Shown here piece after piece: positions 10,301-19,087 of a stretch of 64,000 nt of DNA. Both the position numbers and the translations under genes were made by a program. Location: positions 42,766-106,765 of the forward strand of contig BJOX01000141.1 in assembly GCA_009731375.1 (NCBI GenBank), given 5' to 3'. Below the pieces are notes generated by a model. The model was given only the letters and a program-made list of their open reading frames with translations, ran no database searches and had not been told where the DNA came from. Origin of the DNA: Paulinella micropora. Its lineage: Eukaryota; Cercozoa; Imbricatea; Euglyphida. Numbering within the stretch: the first letter of the stretch is position 1; every line of letters starts with the position of its first letter.

Positions 10301-12667
10301 CAGGCCATCTCTCATGGTCTGAGCCTTGTAGCCACTTCGTACGTGAAGAAGCCCGACAGCATGGCGAGTAACAGTTGGAACGGCCTGGTTGCGAGTGCGT
10401 CCACTGCCGGGAACGGCAACGCGTACGACGGCTTCAACACGGGCTCAAACTTTTCATGGCAGAGCAACACTAGTACCTACAATGCCACGAGCGGCGCCTA
10501 CACTTCCAGTTCCAGCAAAACGTTTTCGGGTGTAGCGTACCCCGGAGAGTGGCTCCAGCTAGATTTTGGCACTGGGGTCGTCCTGCAACAGTACTACCTG
10601 CAAGCCCAGTCCAGCGGTCTGGATAAATCGCCAAAGACTTGGCAGGTGGGCACGTCGTTAGACGGCACTACCTGGACGCTGTGGCACACTAGCTCGTACA
10701 CCTTTGTCGATGGCACTTCCATCACTCTCGCGCCGACCGACACCGCCAGGGCCGCCCGGTACGTGGCCATCGTGGTTGCTACTATCAAGGCAGGAGGGAG
10801 TTCTAGCTGGTGCGGAATCAACCACTTTGGCTTTGACTACACGTCGTGCCCCGCGATCAAGAACATAGCGGCGCCGCTCACCACCACCGACGCTGCCAAC
10901 AAGGCCTACGTAGACGGGCACACGCATACGTCGCCAATGACGATCGGCACCTCTACGATTGCGAGCACGGGGACGGTCGCGCTGAGTCTACCTAGCGCGC
11001 TGCCTGCCAGCACTTCTCTGACGTCGCTGACCTCTGCGGGGCAACTAAGCGCCTCTGCGCTCAAGGTGCCGGTGTCTCTGCCTGGTAGCACTTTGCTGGT
11101 GACACTTGATTCTAGTGGCCAGCTAGCGACAGGGGCTGCTAGCTCACTGTCACTTAGCGGGGCGGGCGGCACCAGCACGCTCTCCGCTCCGGCTTCTGGT
11201 TCTTCTGCACTCCTGCTGCCGACCGCGCTGCCGTCCAACACGTCCTTCGTCTCCTTGTCCAGCGGAGGGCAGTTAGCCGCCTCTTCTGTCAGAGTGCCTG
11301 CTAGCCTGCCCGGCTCGACGTCTTTGGTCACGCTGGACTCGGCGGGTCAGCTTGCGGCCAGCTCGTTGTTGCCAGCCTCCACGCCGGCCCAGACTGCCGT
11401 TCTGAGCCTGACTTCTGCGGGGCAGATGGTGACCCAGAGCACTTCCACCACGGTTGTGACTTCTGGTTCAGTGGCGCTGCCGACCTGGACTTCCATGTCG
11501 GCCTATACGCCTACCACGGACCCTAACTGGGTGCTCAGCCACTCTTCCGCGCAAGTAAGCCAGGAGAGCTGGAGAGTTTTCGATGGTGTCGCTGCCAATG
11601 GCTGGACTAGCCTCGGCAACTACAACTCGGACGGGAGTATCAACACGACCAACAACGCCGTTACCAACGTGGGCGGCAGCAACGTGTACGGCGAGTACTT
11701 TACGCTCCAGCACACGCGGCGCCGCTACAGGATCACGAGCTTCGCGTTGACCAACGGAGTTACTCTTAGTACCTCAACCAAAAGCTTCACATTGGCGGGG
11801 TCGGACAATGGCAGTACCTGGACACTGGTCTGGTCGGGTAACTTCTCTTTTACCACGACGTCACAGACCCTGAACTCGAGCGCGCCCGCTTCGACCGCGT
11901 TCTATTACTACCACCGGTTTATTGTCACTTCGGTACATTCGAGTGCCGCGTCCGTCGTGGGGACCTTTGCGCCCGTCGTTGAGTCCGAGGGCGTGTCGGC
12001 CACTGCCACTGGCCTCACGGGCGTGGATTCGATCGTGTGCGGCAAAAACACGCTGAAGCTGCCGACCGCGCTGCCCTCCGCCGGCACGGATCGCGTGCTC
12101 CAAATCAACGACCTCGGCGAGTTTGAATTAGGCACGTGGGACCGTGGCCACTGGCTGACGAGTGACACGGCCGTCACTGTTAATAGCGGAGCTGGCAGGA
12201 AGATCCCGGTCGATGGCGTAGTGAGGCTGGCGCCCGTGTACGGCAACATCACCGTAAGCCATGCCAACGGCTTCACGACCTGGCAGAACACGTCCGGTAT
12301 GCCCAGGAAATGGCTGATCACTGCCTCGTTCAAGTTTATTACCTCGGCAGCGGCTACCAACAACCCGCCGACCAGTGGCGCCTATTACGATGTCTGGGTC
12401 GAAAGGAATGCAGTGAGACCCGCCTCAAGCACCGGCGTACAGCAGGCAGAAGCCAATTTTCAGGCGACAACTACCGCCCATGGGCTCTATGGCAACGGGC
12501 GGTTCGCTTCGCCCAGCCTGTCGGGCATCATGGAAGTGGCGGCAAATGAGTATATCTGGTTCGAAGCCTTTGGCGACACGCAAGGCGGTGTCACGTGGAG
12601 CCTTGTCGTCGGCGGTTCAACTGTTTATTCAAGAGGCAGAGTGTCTATTACGGAGATCCCGGGCTAA
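7323..12667 (+). CDS. Giant modular fiber / receptor-binding protein (one frameshift)
   Basis: About 1,781 aa if read across one missing base near 9930, where the copy at 58528 has an extra C and stays open; as sequenced it splits into 7323-9977 and 10010-12667. N-terminus: a KRRRL patch at residues 8-12. F5/8C (discoidin)-like domains lie at about 110-247, 696-880, 1016-1176 and 1392-1542, recognised by W-Q/L-LDLG, SxDGxxW and similar patterns. YadA-head-like SVAIG/AVAIG repeats lie at about 422-540. Repeated Ser/Ala/Gly spacers carry SLSLSGAGGTSTLSAP units, and KAYVD motifs typical of trimeric fibers follow two discoidin domains. The last 190 residues look like a C1q/TNF-type jelly roll. 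Its probable role is a trimeric host-attachment fiber with carbohydrate or surface binding. The discoidin assignments are by pattern, not by search. Confidence 0.82.
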
Positions 12668-12710
12668 TTTTTTTTTCTTTCGAGTCTGTAATTTTTAATT
12701 AAAAAAAGAA

Positions 12711-12992
12711 ATGGACGCGTTGCGACAAGCACTAGCCGAGAACGAGAACGAGCTGGCCACGTGCCTAGCCCGCCGCCGGATCCTGGCCGTAGAGCGAGAG
12801 AAGTTACAGCTGCAGATCGCGCTCTGTGAAAAGGTCTGTGGTTGCAGGGAGACGCGCCTGCAGATCAAGCAATTGATCCAGCAAGAAGAGGAGGCGGAGG
12901 CGGCCGCCGAGTCTGCCGCCCACGCGGCCGTCGAGGCCGAAATGGCACTAGAAGAGACGGTCGTAGAGATGCCTGACACCATCAATGGCTAG
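12711..12992 (+). CDS. Short coiled-coil protein
   Basis: 93 aa, almost entirely helical. A basic first half has heptad-like Leu/Ala spacing, followed by an Ala/Glu-rich segment (EEEAEAAAESAAHAA type) and a short conserved tail ending in PDTING. The start follows an A/T-rich leader TTAATTAAAAAAAG. It is copied at 55384-55656, and a third partial copy (14021-14146) sits beside the assembly gap. It lies directly downstream of the fiber in both blocks, which suggests a role in fiber assembly or anchoring (inference only). Its stop overlaps the RNR2 stop from the other strand in the tetranucleotide CTAG. Confidence 0.82.
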   Translation: MDALRQALAENENELATCLARRRILAVEREKLQLQIALCEKVCGCRETRLQIKQLIQQEEEAEAAAESAAHAAVEAEMALEETVVEMPDTING

Positions 12993-13965
12993 AAGTCCTG
13001 GTCTAGGCCCCATTCGGGCTCCTTGGCCGGCGCCCGCGCGTACTCGCTCACTCTTTTTTCGAAAAAGTTAGTCTTGCCTACCACGCCTAGCTGTTCCATG
13101 AAGGGCAGAGGGCACTTGGCCACCCCGTACAGCTTTTCGCTCAGGCCCAAGTTCTGCAGCAGGCCGTCCGCCACAAACTCGACGTACCGCTCCATCAGCG
13201 TCGCGTTCAGGCCCAGCAAGGCCACCGGCAGCGACTCGCTGATGAACCTCCGCTCGACCTCGACACAGCCCGCCACGATCTGGAAAATGCGCGACATCTG
13301 CAGCTTGTTCGACACGTGGTGCTTGTACAAGTGGCACGCGAACAGGCCGTGCTGTGTCTCGTCCCGCGCAATAAACTCGTTGCTGGTGCACAGGCCCTGC
13401 AGCAGGCCCGGGTGCTTTTGTTTCAGCCAAAAGATGGAGGCGAAAGAAGAGGCGAACTGGACAAGTTCCACACAAGCGAACGCCACCAGCCGCTCGGCAA
13501 ACGAAGACCGGGCCGGGCTGAGCCACTGCAGCGCCCACTTGGCTTTTTGTGCGACGGTCGGGACCTGCGTGATCGCATTGAACAGCTTGTCCTTCTCTTG
13601 CTGGTCGCTGATGATCGTATCGATCAACAGGCTGTAGGTCCGCGAGTGTTCGGCCTCATTAAAGATCTGGTAAGAATAAAAAAGTCTCGCTTCACTGAAC
13701 TGCACTTCGGCTAAAAAAATTAGCGGCCAGGTTCTCTTGGATGATGCCGTCTCGAGGCGAAAAAGCCCAGCACCATTTTAATAAAATGCTGCTCGTCCGC
13801 GCTCAATTTCTTGAAATCGGCCTGTTCCCGGCTCAGATCAAGCTCGTCTGCCGTCCAGAACGAGCGCAGGGAAGCTTCATAGAATGAATACAGGTCCGGA
13901 CGCCTGATGGGAAAGAGACAAAACCGCGATTCTTCCGGCACGAGCAGTTTTTCTTCAGTGTCCAT
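12989..13965 (-). pseudogene. nrdB/RNR2: Ribonucleotide reductase small subunit, frameshifted
   Basis: Class I R2 protein: it holds the di-iron/tyrosyl radical cofactor and works with the large subunit at 24893-27158 to make dNTPs. Visible signatures are TADELDLS near the N-terminus, the ferritin-like helices with DEQHFIK, NEAEHSRTYS and RDETQHG (iron ligands), and an acidic-aromatic C-terminal tail DQDF of the kind that docks on R1. The start is taken at the ATG at 13965, giving a normal R2 N-terminus. Two breaks occur: two bases are missing near 13751 relative to the copy at 56410, and a T run near 13714 is one base too long. It overlaps the coiled-coil gene by four bases, tail to tail. Confidence 0.9.
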
Positions 13966-14008
13966 AATTCGTTCAGCTGCCGGTTGTCCAGCTTCAGCAA
14001 GGCCATTC

Positions 14009-14018
14009 NNNNNNNNNN
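14009..14018. other. Ten-N contig join
   Basis: Placeholder gap. The sequence to its right repeats 12867-13048 with a few base differences, so it comes from another cassette copy, not from the next bases of the same gene. Confidence 0.95.
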
Positions 14019-14202
14019 TTAAGCAATTGATCCAGCAAGAAGAGGAGGCGGAGGCGGCAGCCGAGTCTGCCGCCCACGCGGCCGTCGAGGCCGAAATGGC
14101 ACTAGAAGAGACAGTCGTAGAGATGCCTGACACAATCAATGGCTAGAAGTCCTGGTCTAGGCCCCATTCCGGCTCCTTGGCCGGCGCCCGCGCGTACTCG
14201 CT
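14019..14202 (+). repeat. Third partial copy of coiled-coil C-terminus and RNR2 3' end
   Basis: 14021-14202 aligns with 12867-13048 with about four substitutions. It carries the last ~40 codons of a coiled-coil gene (stop 14144-14146) and, on the other strand, the last codons of an RNR2. Because it differs from both other copies it represents a distinct cassette unit placed here by scaffolding. Confidence 0.85.
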
Positions 14203-15127
14203 NNNNNNNNNNNNNNNNNNNNNNNNNNNNNNNNNNNNNNNNNNNNNNNNNNNNNNNNNNNNNNNNNNNNNNNNNNNNNNNNNNNNNNNNNNNNNNNNNN
14301 NNNNNNNNNNNNNNNNNNNNNNNNNNNNNNNNNNNNNNNNNNNNNNNNNNNNNNNNNNNNNNNNNNNNNNNNNNNNNNNNNNNNNNNNNNNNNNNNNNNN
14401 NNNNNNNNNNNNNNNNNNNNNNNNNNNNNNNNNNNNNNNNNNNNNNNNNNNNNNNNNNNNNNNNNNNNNNNNNNNNNNNNNNNNNNNNNNNNNNNNNNNN
14501 NNNNNNNNNNNNNNNNNNNNNNNNNNNNNNNNNNNNNNNNNNNNNNNNNNNNNNNNNNNNNNNNNNNNNNNNNNNNNNNNNNNNNNNNNNNNNNNNNNNN
14601 NNNNNNNNNNNNNNNNNNNNNNNNNNNNNNNNNNNNNNNNNNNNNNNNNNNNNNNNNNNNNNNNNNNNNNNNNNNNNNNNNNNNNNNNNNNNNNNNNNNN
14701 NNNNNNNNNNNNNNNNNNNNNNNNNNNNNNNNNNNNNNNNNNNNNNNNNNNNNNNNNNNNNNNNNNNNNNNNNNNNNNNNNNNNNNNNNNNNNNNNNNNN
14801 NNNNNNNNNNNNNNNNNNNNNNNNNNNNNNNNNNNNNNNNNNNNNNNNNNNNNNNNNNNNNNNNNNNNNNNNNNNNNNNNNNNNNNNNNNNNNNNNNNNN
14901 NNNNNNNNNNNNNNNNNNNNNNNNNNNNNNNNNNNNNNNNNNNNNNNNNNNNNNNNNNNNNNNNNNNNNNNNNNNNNNNNNNNNNNNNNNNNNNNNNNNN
15001 NNNNNNNNNNNNNNNNNNNNNNNNNNNNNNNNNNNNNNNNNNNNNNNNNNNNNNNNNNNNNNNNNNNNNNNNNNNNNNNNNNNNNNNNNNNNNNNNNNNN
15101 NNNNNNNNNNNNNNNNNNNNNNNNNNN
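14203..15127. other. 925-base assembly gap
   Basis: By comparison with 55653-57050 this gap should hold the rest of an RNR2 gene and most of a p115 gene. The expected missing length is somewhat longer than the number of Ns. Confidence 0.9.
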
Positions 15128-15165
15128 GCTGCGAGCTGTGTCCCAATGTCTGCACGGTCATGTAG
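15128..15165 (+). CDS. p115 C-terminal remnant at gap edge
   Basis: The last 12 codons match the end of the 115-aa protein at 56738-57085 (Cys-Glu-Leu-Cys pattern, ending VCTVM). Stop at 15163-15165. It overlaps the stop of the SLATT-like gene by eight bases. Confidence 0.75.
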
Positions 15166-15832
15166 GCATCGGGATCAAGTGCCTGCCCAGCGTCACGGGC
15201 GTGCCCTGGTGAAGCCTGACCGGTTCGCCGCTCGTCACCATCTGTGCGCGCGCTTTGGCCAGCTTCTTGCGGTCCAGGCGGTGCGCCCACAACACCGGGC
15301 CCGGTATAACCTGCTCGTTCGAGCGCACTTTCTCCAGGGCCATGGTAATCTTGACTAGCAGCACGTCCGCTGCTAATCTAAAGCGTCTCTTCTTGGCCAT
15401 CTCGATCGAGAGCTCGTTCTTGACCATTTCAAAAAGGATCTCACAGGAGAAGTGGCGCTCTGCTTTTTGCCCAAAGGTGAAAAACGAGTTGGTCCCCGAT
15501 ATGATAGCTACCAAGATTAAACACGTGACGCTGACCCAATCGTAGCCCGTCCGGCCTGCTCCGCACGCCTTGAAGCCGAAATTTCCCACGATAATCGAAC
15601 AGATCGCCGGCACGATAGTGGCCAACAAACCAAACAACAGAAAGCGGTTGTAATAGTAGTAGCCCGCCGAGTTGTTCAGCCTCGCGTGCAGGGCACACTC
15701 GTCCACCACGCTGGCAAAATAGGACTCGTGCCTCGAAGACCACTTCTCTTCCTCTCGCTTGACGTCGCTGTCGTCAGAGTCGTGATTCTCGTTCGAATGC
15801 GACCGCATCGCCAGGATTTTATCCTCGTCCAT
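15158..15832 (-). CDS. Two-TM SLATT/DUF4231-like membrane protein
   Basis: 224 aa. An acidic cytosolic N-terminus (residues 1-35) leads to a WSSRH helix, then TM helices at about 63-84 and 99-118. A long helical C-terminal half follows with KAERHFSCEI and KKRRFRLAAD. A helix before two TMs followed by an HxxxEI-type helix is the layout of SLATT/DUF4231 proteins, known from bacterial conflict systems and from large DNA viruses. The assignment is by pattern. The start is the first ATG after the Lys/Arg leader and agrees with the copy at 57078-57746. It could be a virion membrane protein or a host-membrane effector. Confidence 0.65.
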   Translation of the reverse strand: MDEDKILAMRSHSNENHDSDDSDVKREEEKWSSRHESYFASVVDECALHARLNNSAGYYYYNRFLLFGLLATIVPAICSIIVGNFGFKACGAGRTGYDWVSVTCLILVAIISGTNSFFTFGQKAERHFSCEILFEMVKNELSIEMAKKRRFRLAADVLLVKITMALEKVRSNEQVIPGPVLWAHRLDRKKLAKARAQMVTSGEPVRLHQGTPVTLGRHLIPMPT

Positions 15833-15901
15833 CGTTCTTTTTAACTGCGGCCACAAGATTTTAAAAAAAAATGTGCGATTGCTGGGCCGGCGGCCACTCT
15901 A

Positions 15902-16732
15902 TCAGCAACCAGCTTTCGACAGCAGCATTTCCCAGTCCGCCCCGTTCAAGTCTACCTTGTCCCTGGTGTCAGGATTGCACACCTGCAGGTGCAAGTACTT
16001 CGTCAGCGTCGGAAACACCACGTACTGGTCGTGCCGGTCCTGTGCCGACGACTGGTAGCCACCCGAACTCGCGAGGAAAGGAATGATCAGGCTGCCCGAT
16101 TGAACCTTCGTGCCGCGCGAGACCGCGCCCGTCAGAGACACCTCCTCGTAGTTGCCGCCCGTCGAGTAGGCCAGGCTTGAGCATTCCTTGATCTTGATGC
16201 CTAGCGAAGTCGGCAGGCCTAGCGCCACGACTTGTGGCAAGACGGTGGCCTGGCCCGACGTCAGCGCAAAGAGCTCGTTCTGGGCCGAAGTCGGGAAGCC
16301 TAGCACGGCATGCGCACTGTCGTCGCCGCTTTTGCTGTAGATGTTGAACTCTGCTCCTCCAGACAGCGTGAACTGCAGCTTGAGCTTGGTGTCGAGATAA
16401 ACCACTCCGATCGTCTGTCCTACTTGTACAAAGCCCTCGTTGATTAAAAGCGATTGTAGCGTGTCGGCCAAAGTCTCGCCCGTATAATTTTGCGACGGGA
16501 TCGTGATGGTCACATCGCCCGTGGCCGTGGAGTTTAAGTAGAGCTTGTTGTTCTTGGAGTTGATGTTGTACGTCGCGTTCGGGATAGTGGCCCAAATTAA
16601 CTTGTATTTCCCTTGGATCGCTTCCGACAGCGACAGCCGGAACTCGGCCGAATCGCCCGAGCCTTGCACCCGGTCGCGGTCCTTGCTGCGGACCAGGATG
16701 TTCATCTCCGAAATGTTGCGCAGGCCGCTCAT
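15902..16732 (-). CDS. Penton-like minor capsid protein
   Basis: 276 aa. Polinton and virophage minor capsid (penton) proteins typically open with a short MNILVRSKDR-like segment, then an FRLSL strand, then an I-P-N-x-x-Y-N-I-N motif. All are present here (residues ~10-20, 30 and 50-58). The remainder is beta-rich and ends at an L-L-S-K tail. Role: pentameric vertex capsomer of an icosahedral capsid, single jelly roll. It lies between the SLATT-like gene and a divergent virion-like gene, near the MCP. No break is seen. The second viral block loses this gene: its junction lies just before where it would start. Confidence 0.78.
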   Translation of the reverse strand: MSGLRNISEMNILVRSKDRDRVQGSGDSAEFRLSLSEAIQGKYKLIWATIPNATYNINSKNNKLYLNSTATGDVTITIPSQNYTGETLADTLQSLLINEGFVQVGQTIGVVYLDTKLKLQFTLSGGAEFNIYSKSGDDSAHAVLGFPTSAQNELFALTSGQATVLPQVVALGLPTSLGIKIKECSSLAYSTGGNYEEVSLTGAVSRGTKVQSGSLIIPFLASSGGYQSSAQDRHDQYVVFPTLTKYLHLQVCNPDTRDKVDLNGADWEMLLSKAGC

Positions 16733-16794
16733 TTCGGGAATTTAAAAAAAATTAAATGTTGTCTCACTAGTGTAGTGCAAGAGGAAAAAAAACG

Positions 16795-17975
16795 ATGCTG
16801 ACGCTCAGCGGCAACAAGCGCCTGCGCCTGGAGGATGTGGTCGAGACCAAGCCGCTGCCTAGCATGGTCACGGCCTTTGGCGAACACAAGGTCGCGGAGT
16901 CTACCCCGCTAGTGCAGGAGACTTTCCCTTACACCGGCACCCTGAACTCGCGCAAGTTCGCGACCTCTGGCTCCGTGACCACCGCCGCCGGCCTGTTGTC
17001 GCTCAGCGGCGCCGCACAGGCCGAGACGCTCAGGCGCTGCAAGTACCGTGCGGGGCAAGGGCTCGTCTGCCGCTTCACGGCGCTGTTCCCTGCCACGCCC
17101 AACGTGGCTAATTCGGCCATGGCTGGCTTAGGAGACGACAACAACGGCTTCTTCTATGTCCAGGACCAGACCCGAACTAATAGGCTACGGATCTTGCACC
17201 GCAACGCGACTGTCGACACTTACATCGACCAGAAAGACTGGAACCTGAACAACTGCCTGGGCGGCGACGACGTCATGGACCGCAAGGACTGGGCCAAGGG
17301 CAACATCTTTCAGATTCAGATGCAGTACCTAGGGTTTGGGGCCGTCACGTTCTCGGTCGAGAGGCAGTCGGACGGGGTGCTTGTCCCAGTGCACCGAATC
17401 CAGTACGCGGGCGCCAACACGACGCCTTCGCTCAGCAACGCCAGCTTGCCGTTCAGGCTCAAGACCACCGGCGCGGGAGGCCTGGTGCGCACTGCCAGTG
17501 TCGGCGTCCTGGTCGAAGGCCCCGTGAGGCAGCTGGGCCTCAGCTTTGCGCGCACGAACGTGCAGACGATTGGCACGACCGAACAGAACGTGCTGGTGAT
17601 CCGCAACAAGAGCTTGATCGGCGCCCTCCCCAACAACGACCTGCTGTTCCCGACCCTGCTGACCGCACGGCCGTCTCTGGCACCAAGCCCGTGATCCTGC
17701 GAGTGCTCACGCAAGCCACGTTCGGCAGCGCGCCGACCTACGCGAACCACGACACGGCCTCCAACACTGAGTACTCCGCGAGCTTGGTCACGGTGTCTAG
17801 TGGCAATGCCGTGGCCGCATGCGTCGTGTCGGCCACTGGCTCGGCGTCGGCTAGTCTCGACCTAAGCAGGCTCAACATCGCCGTCGGGCCCGGCGAAGTG
17901 CTCTGCATTGCGGCCAGCACTACTTCCGGCACCGCAGACGTGCACCTGAGCTTGTCTTGGTATGAGGACGTGTGA
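16795..17975 (+). CDS. Beta-rich virion-like protein, one frameshift
   Basis: Read as 16795-17694 plus 17691-17975. The two frames join naturally near 17650, where one base is gained or lost in a C/T-rich spot; the combined product is about 390 aa. The N-terminus carries a KRLRLE basic patch (residues 8-13), like the fiber and other element proteins. The body is rich in beta-prone segments and Ser/Thr/Ala and ends HLSLSWYEDV, typical of tail or spike proteins. No enzyme motif is seen. It is divergent from the penton gene across an AT-rich intergenic region (16733-16794). Probably structural; identity unknown. Confidence 0.65.
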
Positions 17976-18026
17976 AAAAAAGAAAGTTCGTCTTGTAATT
18001 AAAACAAAGAGGAGGGAGGGAAGAAA

Positions 18027-18677
18027 ATGAAAAAAGTCGTGTCAATCGACCCGGGGCTGAGAAATCTTGGAGTGGTAGTGCTCGAGAAAAACAACAGCAC
18101 CAACGCCATTGCAGTCACTTATGCCAGCGTGCTGAGCATCGCCAGACAGGACGACACTGACAGCTTCAAGACCAAGTCCCTGTCGGCGTGCCTGCACGCC
18201 ATCGAGGAAGTGCACAACGCCGATGTGTGCGTGGTCGAGGACCAAAACTTTGGGAGGGCGAACACAAACCCCGACAACCTCTTGATTCAAGCGGCAGCCG
18301 GCGCAACGATGCTGGCACTCGGCGCCAAGGAGCTACTCTACTATCAGAGCTCGTTCAAGTTCAGCTGCTTTTTCTCGCTTACTCCGACTATGTCCGGTCG
18401 AGTTAAAGGGAAATACAAAGTTCAGTCTAAAGTATTGGCACAAAACCTCGTAGAAAGTTTTAATGTAACTGGCGAGACTAGATGCCTCACAGAGTCAGAT
18501 CACTTGAGTGACGCCTTTGGTCTTGCCTTCTGTGCGCTGGTCAGAGGGACCGCACGAGGGCAGGGCGGCCAGCAGGCAGTGCGTCGCTCTGAGCCTGTGC
18601 CGATCCCTGTTGGGGTGCAGACGCAGAAGAAGCAGGAGCAGGAGCAGCCGCCTTGTGTTGGTTCCATTTCGAGCTGA
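18027..18677 (+). CDS. RuvC/A22-type Holliday junction resolvase
   Basis: 216 aa. RNase H-fold nuclease that resolves branched DNA or concatemers during viral replication. Catalytic acidic residues are visible: D8 in IDPGxRNLG, E71 in VVEDQ, and D158/D162 in ESDHLSDA, the pattern of the poxvirus A22 / mitochondrial Cce1 group. A short central insertion has aromatic residues. The Gln/Lys-rich last 45 residues overlap the 3' end of the HMG-like gene on the opposite strand by 137 bases. They may not be conserved, or may reflect a slipped stop. It starts after a purine-rich leader following TAATTAAAAC. Confidence 0.85.
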   Translation: MKKVVSIDPGLRNLGVVVLEKNNSTNAIAVTYASVLSIARQDDTDSFKTKSLSACLHAIEEVHNADVCVVEDQNFGRANTNPDNLLIQAAAGATMLALGAKELLYYQSSFKFSCFFSLTPTMSGRVKGKYKVQSKVLAQNLVESFNVTGETRCLTESDHLSDAFGLAFCALVRGTARGQGGQQAVRRSEPVPIPVGVQTQKKQEQEQPPCVGSISS

Positions 18678-18840
18678 TGTACGCCATGCGTTCTTTATGA
18701 GCCATCGCCTTGACTTCGGGCGTGGCCATCTGCTCCTTGAAAAAGGTGTTGTACGCGGACGGCGCGCGGGGCTTGCGCTCGGGCTTGGCGGGAGCAGCAG
18801 CGGCGGTAGCTTGTCCACAAGTCGTGCAGTTGGAAGACAT
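18541..18840 (-). CDS. HMG-box/YABBY-like DNA-binding protein
   Basis: 99 aa. After a CTTC-containing Ala-rich start, residues ~24-62 carry KPRAPSAYNTFFKEQM and then an HKERMAYISSKW segment. This is the first-helix/second-helix signature of HMG-box or YABBY-like small DNA-binding proteins found in large DNA viruses. The box is short: only two of the three helices are clear. The tail is Ala/Ser/Gln-rich and overlaps the resolvase gene tail to tail. Likely an architectural or packaging DNA-binding protein. Confidence 0.7.
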   Translation of the reverse strand: MSSNCTTCGQATAAAAPAKPERKPRAPSAYNTFFKEQMATPEVKAMAHKERMAYISSKWNQHKAAAPAPASSASAPQQGSAQAQSDALPAGRPALVRSL

Positions 18841-18911
18841 CTTTAGTTTGCTCTTGTCCTTTGTTATAATAGGGCATCAAGAAGATTCTTTTTTTCCTCT
18901 GATTAAAAACC

Positions 18912-19040
18912 TTAAACGTCTGGGACGGCCGGTGCCACCACTCTCTCGTCCGGACACCTCACTGGAAAGTACAGGATAATAACACACCCGGCCACCCCGA
19001 TCACTAAGACGGCGATGATTGCCACCACGAACAGGTCCAT
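18912..19040 (-). CDS. 42-aa single-TM protein
   Basis: ATG at 19040, stop TAA at 18912-18914. Residues 4-25 form one hydrophobic helix (Val/Ile/Ala-rich, ending ILYF), followed by a short polar tail with a Cys and ending VPDV. It sits between the MCP and the HMG-like gene in the same orientation, with an AT-rich leader (TTTAAATTAAAG complement) upstream. It is probably a small virion membrane protein; no family is recognised. Confidence 0.6.
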   Translation of the reverse strand: MDLFVVAIIAVLVIGVAGCVIILYFPVRCPDERVVAPAVPDV

Positions 19041-19087
19041 TTTCACTCACGCTCTTTAATTTAAATACATAAAGTCTAAGAATTTTT

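Noticed and set aside
8090-12363. Long minus-strand ORFs opposite the fiber
   Set aside because: GC-rich codon bias of the fiber leaves the reverse frame open. The predicted products repeat as the fiber spacers do and have no independent features.
13700-13720. Programmed ribosomal frameshift in RNR2
   Set aside because: The two copies are off in opposite directions and carry further breaks elsewhere, which argues for error or decay rather than a conserved slip site.
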